From: Bradyrhizobium sp. 200
GTDB taxonomy: Bacteria > Pseudomonadota > Alphaproteobacteria > Rhizobiales > Xanthobacteraceae
Assembly (NCBI RefSeq): GCF_023100945.1
Contig: NZ_CP064689.1
Location: 4,198,001 to 4,262,000, forward strand
DNA: 64,000 nt
Direction of reading: 5' to 3'
Part shown: in pieces, positions 60,066 through 64,000 of the stretch
Position numbering within the stretch: position 1 is the first letter of the stretch
Layout: every line of letters begins with the position of its first letter
Translations under genes and position numbers: made by a program
Notes under the pieces: model-generated
The model's database searches: none
What the model saw: only the letters and a program-made list of their open reading frames with translations
What the model was told of the DNA's origin: nothing

Positions 60066-61367
60066 ATGGCGAACTACGGAATCAATGACGAGGGTTTCAC
60101 CATCAAGGGCCTTGACGTCATCCTCAGTCAAAGCCTCAGCCGCGCTCAGCAGATGTTCCGCAAGGACGGCGTGGACATCGACCTCACCGACACCAGTGTC
60201 CTGCGCAAGATTCTGCAAGTAACGGCTCAAGAGGACGCCGAACTGTGGAAACATATGGAGGATCTCTACTACGCGAACTTCGTATCCACGGCCGCCGGAC
60301 AGAGCCTCGATCGACTCGGTGAGGACGTCGACCTGGCGCGGCGCAACTTGTTCTCGAGCGGCGAAGTCACGCTGAAGCTGGTCAATGGCGTTACCGGACG
60401 AACCTATACCCTGCCTCCAGGAGCGATTCTTCAAACCGGCGGCCGAAAATTCTCCACCAGGGGCCAAGTGTCGCTGACCACGACAGCGGCGGAAGCCAAG
60501 GTCGATGTCGTCGCTCTCAAGCGCGGCGGGACCGACGTGCCGATCAACCAGGCATTCTCGGTGGATCAGACATATCAGCAGCTCTATCTCGCCCTGGGAC
60601 AAGCCACGATAACCGGTGTGAACGAAGCAAAGTTCAGCGGAGCGACCGAGAGCGAGGACGACGAGACGTACCGTGCGCGGCTGCTGGGCGTGCCGCGAAA
60701 CCTTTGGACACTGGATAGCATCGCGCGCGCCGCACGTGAGGTCGATGGCGTTATCGATGTCCTCGCCTTCGACTCGCTCGGTGGCGTCGACGTCTCGCAA
60801 AACCTGTTCAACCAGTTCAAGTTCGAGCAGCGCCCGTTTGGCGCATCCCGCAACATCGGCGAGCCCTATTACTTCGACCTGGTGATCGCCCATGAGGCCA
60901 GCCGGCCCTGGATCGGCAGCAGCGGGGTCCCCGGGGTGTTCGAGCAGGTGAGCGCGGCCGTCGACCGCGTCCGCCCGGTCGGCATCTATCCCAACGTGAT
61001 CGAGGCCGATCACATCCGCATCGGACTGCAGGGCACCGTCGTCGCGCAGGGCGTCGACACGGTCTCCTTGCTTGCGACGATCAAGCAACGGCTCAGCCTC
61101 AGTCTCAGCCAGCCCAAGCTCGGAGGCGAGGTTCGCTATTCACAGGTGATGCGCAGCATCGCGGAGCAAGCCGGGGTCCTCGATGTCCGCAACCTGCATT
61201 TGCGTCGCTATCCGCCGCAGTTTGCCCGCTTCTCATTCGGCGCCGTTCCCTTCCAGTCGCAGTTCATCGAGGCGGCAGCCGGCGAGAACCTGGTGATGGG
61301 TCCACGCGAGATCGCGTTGTTCCAGCCTGATAGCGACCTGTTCGATATCGAGGTTACCGCCCAATGA
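60066..61367 (+). CDS. Baseplate J-like protein
   Basis: 433 residues starting one base after the gp25 gene. N-terminal IDLTDTSVLRKILQVTAQED, YANFVSTAAGQSLDRLGEDV and TYTLPPGAILQTGGRKFSTR are typical gpJ stretches. The middle ESEDDETYRARLLGVPRNLW and AAREVDGVIDVLAF also match. It forms the wedge of the baseplate and overlaps the next gene by 4 bases. Confidence 0.85.
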   Translation: MANYGINDEGFTIKGLDVILSQSLSRAQQMFRKDGVDIDLTDTSVLRKILQVTAQEDAELWKHMEDLYYANFVSTAAGQSLDRLGEDVDLARRNLFSSGEVTLKLVNGVTGRTYTLPPGAILQTGGRKFSTRGQVSLTTTAAEAKVDVVALKRGGTDVPINQAFSVDQTYQQLYLALGQATITGVNEAKFSGATESEDDETYRARLLGVPRNLWTLDSIARAAREVDGVIDVLAFDSLGGVDVSQNLFNQFKFEQRPFGASRNIGEPYYFDLVIAHEASRPWIGSSGVPGVFEQVSAAVDRVRPVGIYPNVIEADHIRIGLQGTVVAQGVDTVSLLATIKQRLSLSLSQPKLGGEVRYSQVMRSIAEQAGVLDVRNLHLRRYPPQFARFSFGAVPFQSQFIEAAAGENLVMGPREIALFQPDSDLFDIEVTAQ

Positions 61368-64000
61368 CCGAGCTCGCTGCACGCACCATGGCACAACGCC
61401 TCAGCCTGCCGTTCGCTCGGGGCGGCGATACCATGGTGCTGACGCTGACCGACGCCACCTCGGCCCAGGCCAAGATCGCCGCCTACGATTTCCGGGAACA
61501 TATCGCGCTTTTCGGACGCACGCCGGAGCCGCGATACGCACTGCTCGCGCTTTCCGACTTTCCGCTTCCGACGACCGTCACCGTCGACTACGAAACGCCC
61601 GCTTCGGGCGGCGACGTTACACCGCATACCGCAACGATCGATGTTCCGCCCGGCACGCCGGCAGGAACGACATTCCTGCTCGACCTGAAGACGGACGAAG
61701 GTCCTACGGCGGTGCTTCGCACCATTCGCCTCACGCCACCGGCACCATCCGGCACAGTCGCAGCCGCATGGCGGCTGACGGCGCTGATGGGCAACATCGC
61801 CAAGCTCATGTGGGTGATCGGCGCCGAACGTAATCTGATCCGGGAGCAGATGAGGCGCGTGTCGCGGCAGCGGTATCTGCCGGATTCCGTGCGCAACAGC
61901 CTCGATCTGCTTGGCAGCGATCTCGGCGTTCCGCGCTTTCCCCCAATGCCCTACTTTTTCGATGAAGCAACGATCGCGGCCACTGAAGCACTTTATCATC
62001 TCGACGACGTGCCGGCGGGCGGCGCGGCCGAGGTTGACGGGATCGAAAACGCGATGGCGCGATATCCCGGCAAGGCCGCGCTGCCCGCCAGCAATGCCGG
62101 CAGGCTTGCACGCAGTGGCGTCGCGGGCCGCTTCGGAACCGCATTCGCTTTCCAGACCGCTGGGGCACAGCTCGAGATCGCCCACGATGCCCGGCTTAAC
62201 GTCGCCGTGACGGACAATTTCACCTGGGAATGCTTCGTCAAGCCGGACAGCAGGCCGGCCGGCGCCGACACTGGCGCCTGGCACCTGCTGCGCAAGCATG
62301 CCGACCCTGCCAACGCCACCAAAGCAGGCTTTGCATTGAGCCTCGGCGAGTTCGGCCGCGGACTGCCCATCAATGCACGGCTGCTGCTTTCCGATGGCGT
62401 CGCGACCAATCAGCTCACGGTTTTTGCCGACATCGCCCTGACTGCTTCTCGATTTTACCACGTGGCCGGCGTTATCGATCGCGGCGCCCGCGAGGCGCGC
62501 ATCTATGTCGACGGCACGCTCTGCAACGCCGTCAAGCTGAATGCACTGGGCGCGGTAACCAATTCCGAGAAATTCCTGATTGGCAGCTCCGCGACGGCCT
62601 CCTTTCGCGGCGCCATCGATGAAGTGCGGCTCTCAAAGGCCGCGTTCACCAGCTTTCACCCGGCGATTGGAGAAAGCGACGCCAGCTACCGGCGCCGGCT
62701 GCGGCTATTCGAACGCTGGATCTTGCCGACGCGGGCCAATCTCGAGCTGCTGCTGAACGAGGCCGCCGGCCGCATCGGAGGTGACGCCGCCGCGTTAGTC
62801 GTGGATGACGCGGACGCCACCGTGGTCGGCGGCGATGTTGCATTGGCCATTCTACCGGTCGCGCTCGCGCCCGGCACATCCATTGACGGCGCTGGAAACC
62901 GGCACATCCGCGAAGCGGACGTGAACGGCACACCGGCCTCCGAGAATACGTTCGATCCGGTATTCCTTTCAGTTCACAACGATTCCGCGCGCGTGACATA
63001 TGCCGCGCCGCCACCGCGTGAACTGGCCGCGGGTGAGCAGCCACCCGACAGCCACAAGATGCAGATGGTGCTTTCGCAGGCGCTGAACCGGTTGCTCGAC
63101 CTGCTGGGTGCGCCGGGAGCCGACCGGCTTGTGCTGCAGAGCGCTTTCGATCCGCGGGCGCCCGATTTGCGGGCGGTGGGGCGCGGCATGGTATTCAAAC
63201 ATACGTCCAAGCCGAACGATCAACTCGCAGCGCTGACCCACCGCGCCGGCTTCTCTTTCGTGCAGCATCGTGCCGACTTGAACGCGGTCTACGCCTCGGT
63301 CGCGCCCACTGCCCCGGTCGCCATAACCGTCGTCGGCGGCGCAGCGTCGAGTCCCGGCGGCTTCGACCTACAGTCTGGCGACACGATTACGCTCAGAGTG
63401 CTGCCGCCATTGCCCACAGCGTTCCGCTTCCGCTGGTCGACCGTTCCCGGCGGCGCCGGTCAGGCGAAATTCACGTCCCGCACCGACCGCGACACCGTCA
63501 CGCTTCAGGCAACCGCGCCCGGCGCGATCAGCATCAAAGCCGAGGCCATACGGCGGGAACGGACGGTTTCCGCCACGCTCGATCTGCGCGCAGGCCTCGC
63601 CGAGTTGCCGGACCAGACATCGATCGGGGCGGATGGCACCCTGAACGCGGACGCAAGCATCGCCGGCCCTCCCGATGATTTCTTTCATCCGGTGTATCTT
63701 ACCACGGTGACGGACGCGCGCGCGGTGTACGGCGCCGATCCCAATACCAGGCGGATGCAACCGTCGCTTGCAAAGCGATTCGTCCGGCTGCTGGATTTGA
63801 TCGCAGCGACCGCCGCACCGGGTTCGCTGACGGTGACCCAAGGCTACATGCCCGGAGCAACCGGCCCCGCCGGGCAAGGCCGCATGTTGTTGTTCTCTCA
63901 CGCATCGCCGCAGGCCCGCTTGGGTGCACTCGCGCACGCCGCCGGTTTCACCTATGTGAAGCGAAGCGGCACGGCGGTCGAGGTGCGTCAGGCCGCAGAT
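61364..64000 (+). CDS. Large baseplate/tail-fibre protein with LamG-like domain (3' end outside window)
   Basis: At least 879 residues; the frame opens at ATG 61364 (ATGA overlap) and stays open to the last base. Residues ~1-230 resemble a baseplate gpI-type region (MWVIGAERNLIREQMRRVSR, LGSDLGVPRFPPMPYFFDEA). Residues ~265-430 are a concanavalin/LamG-like insertion (NFTWECFVKPDSRPAG, GRLYHV-like FYHVAGVIDRG, ARIYVDGTLCN, FRGAIDEVRLSK). A second gpI-like part follows from ~440 (DASYRRRLRLFERWILPTRA), then beta-sandwich repeats. LamG domains often bind glycans, so this may contact the target cell surface (inference). Confidence 0.75.
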   Translation, partial: MTELAARTMAQRLSLPFARGGDTMVLTLTDATSAQAKIAAYDFREHIALFGRTPEPRYALLALSDFPLPTTVTVDYETPASGGDVTPHTATIDVPPGTPAGTTFLLDLKTDEGPTAVLRTIRLTPPAPSGTVAAAWRLTALMGNIAKLMWVIGAERNLIREQMRRVSRQRYLPDSVRNSLDLLGSDLGVPRFPPMPYFFDEATIAATEALYHLDDVPAGGAAEVDGIENAMARYPGKAALPASNAGRLARSGVAGRFGTAFAFQTAGAQLEIAHDARLNVAVTDNFTWECFVKPDSRPAGADTGAWHLLRKHADPANATKAGFALSLGEFGRGLPINARLLLSDGVATNQLTVFADIALTASRFYHVAGVIDRGAREARIYVDGTLCNAVKLNALGAVTNSEKFLIGSSATASFRGAIDEVRLSKAAFTSFHPAIGESDASYRRRLRLFERWILPTRANLELLLNEAAGRIGGDAAALVVDDADATVVGGDVALAILPVALAPGTSIDGAGNRHIREADVNGTPASENTFDPVFLSVHNDSARVTYAAPPPRELAAGEQPPDSHKMQMVLSQALNRLLDLLGAPGADRLVLQSAFDPRAPDLRAVGRGMVFKHTSKPNDQLAALTHRAGFSFVQHRADLNAVYASVAPTAPVAITVVGGAASSPGGFDLQSGDTITLRVLPPLPTAFRFRWSTVPGGAGQAKFTSRTDRDTVTLQATAPGAISIKAEAIRRERTVSATLDLRAGLAELPDQTSIGADGTLNADASIAGPPDDFFHPVYLTTVTDARAVYGADPNTRRMQPSLAKRFVRLLDLIAATAAPGSLTVTQGYMPGATGPAGQGRMLLFSHASPQARLGALAHAAGFTYVKRSGTAVEVRQAAD

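Noticed and set aside
48539..64000. Prophage
   Set aside because: No capsid, terminase, portal, integrase or lysis gene is visible. The sigma54 control and cargo-like giants fit a contractile injection system better, though the right side is not seen.

Overview
The window looks like an accessory island from a GC-rich alphaproteobacterium, most likely a Hyphomicrobiales member close to Bradyrhizobium. This is inferred from base composition, the SRAP-type start MCNLYS, and the style of the Tn7-like, toxin-antitoxin and contractile-injection genes. No rRNA, tRNA, CRISPR array or core-metabolism gene was seen. Functions come from reading motifs and family patterns, with no database search.

Layout. 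(1) 1-2.6 kb: the end of a YhaN/SbcC-like ATPase, a frameshifted IS200/IS605 element, a small Cys-motif protein, and a SRAP (YedK/HMCES) gene broken by a palindromic insertion and a further frameshift. (2) 2.6-12.4 kb: two divergent giant nucleic-acid enzymes. One is a RecB-nuclease/DEDD-exonuclease/SF1-helicase protein; the other is a DUF4011-helicase-Vsr-type protein of the Hhe defence kind. (3) 12.4-17.1 kb: small regulatory and toxin-antitoxin-like genes (DUF6036 nucleotidyltransferase plus partner, HTH plus DUF1488-like protein, orphan Xre-type antitoxin, XRE regulator). (4) 17.1-32.3 kb: a Tn7-like cluster. It holds a TnsA with its active site, a 58-aa protein, TnsB with its DDE triad, a TnsC/TniB without Walker residues, a divergent TniQ, two more TnsA-fold proteins without catalytic residues, three tyrosine-recombinase-like proteins lacking conserved active-site residues, a soluble FtsH-like AAA+ protease, a metallophosphoesterase, two paralogous Cys-rich proteins, and a hairpin-plus-terminator that may be a small RNA. 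(5) 32.5-42.1 kb: a leftward four-gene operon from a near-consensus promoter, encoding a lipase-like hydrolase, a caspase-like protein, a MoxR AAA+ ATPase and a 1839-aa membrane protein with a degenerate vWA-like region and a DUF2235 domain. (6) 43.1-64 kb: a contractile injection system (CIS). A sigma54 activator and a sigma54 promoter precede genes for sheath, tube, hub, spike tip, gp25-like wedge, gpJ and a LamG-bearing baseplate/fibre protein that runs off the window. Between tube and baseplate lie two proteins of over 1000 residues that look like cargo; one ends in a PD-(D/E)XK nuclease.

How the parts may work together. Regions 2, 3 and 5 read as a defence and conflict island. Region 4 is the most unusual: the DNA-cutting subunits keep their catalytic residues while the ATPase and the recombinase-like partners have lost theirs in long open frames, which suggests a rewired or domesticated machine. 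Region 6 is a self-contained injection apparatus under dedicated sigma54 control. Recurrent loss of one catalytic residue in an otherwise open gene also appears in the DUF2235 domain (Ser to Gly) and the Hint protein (HExxH to HAIAH).
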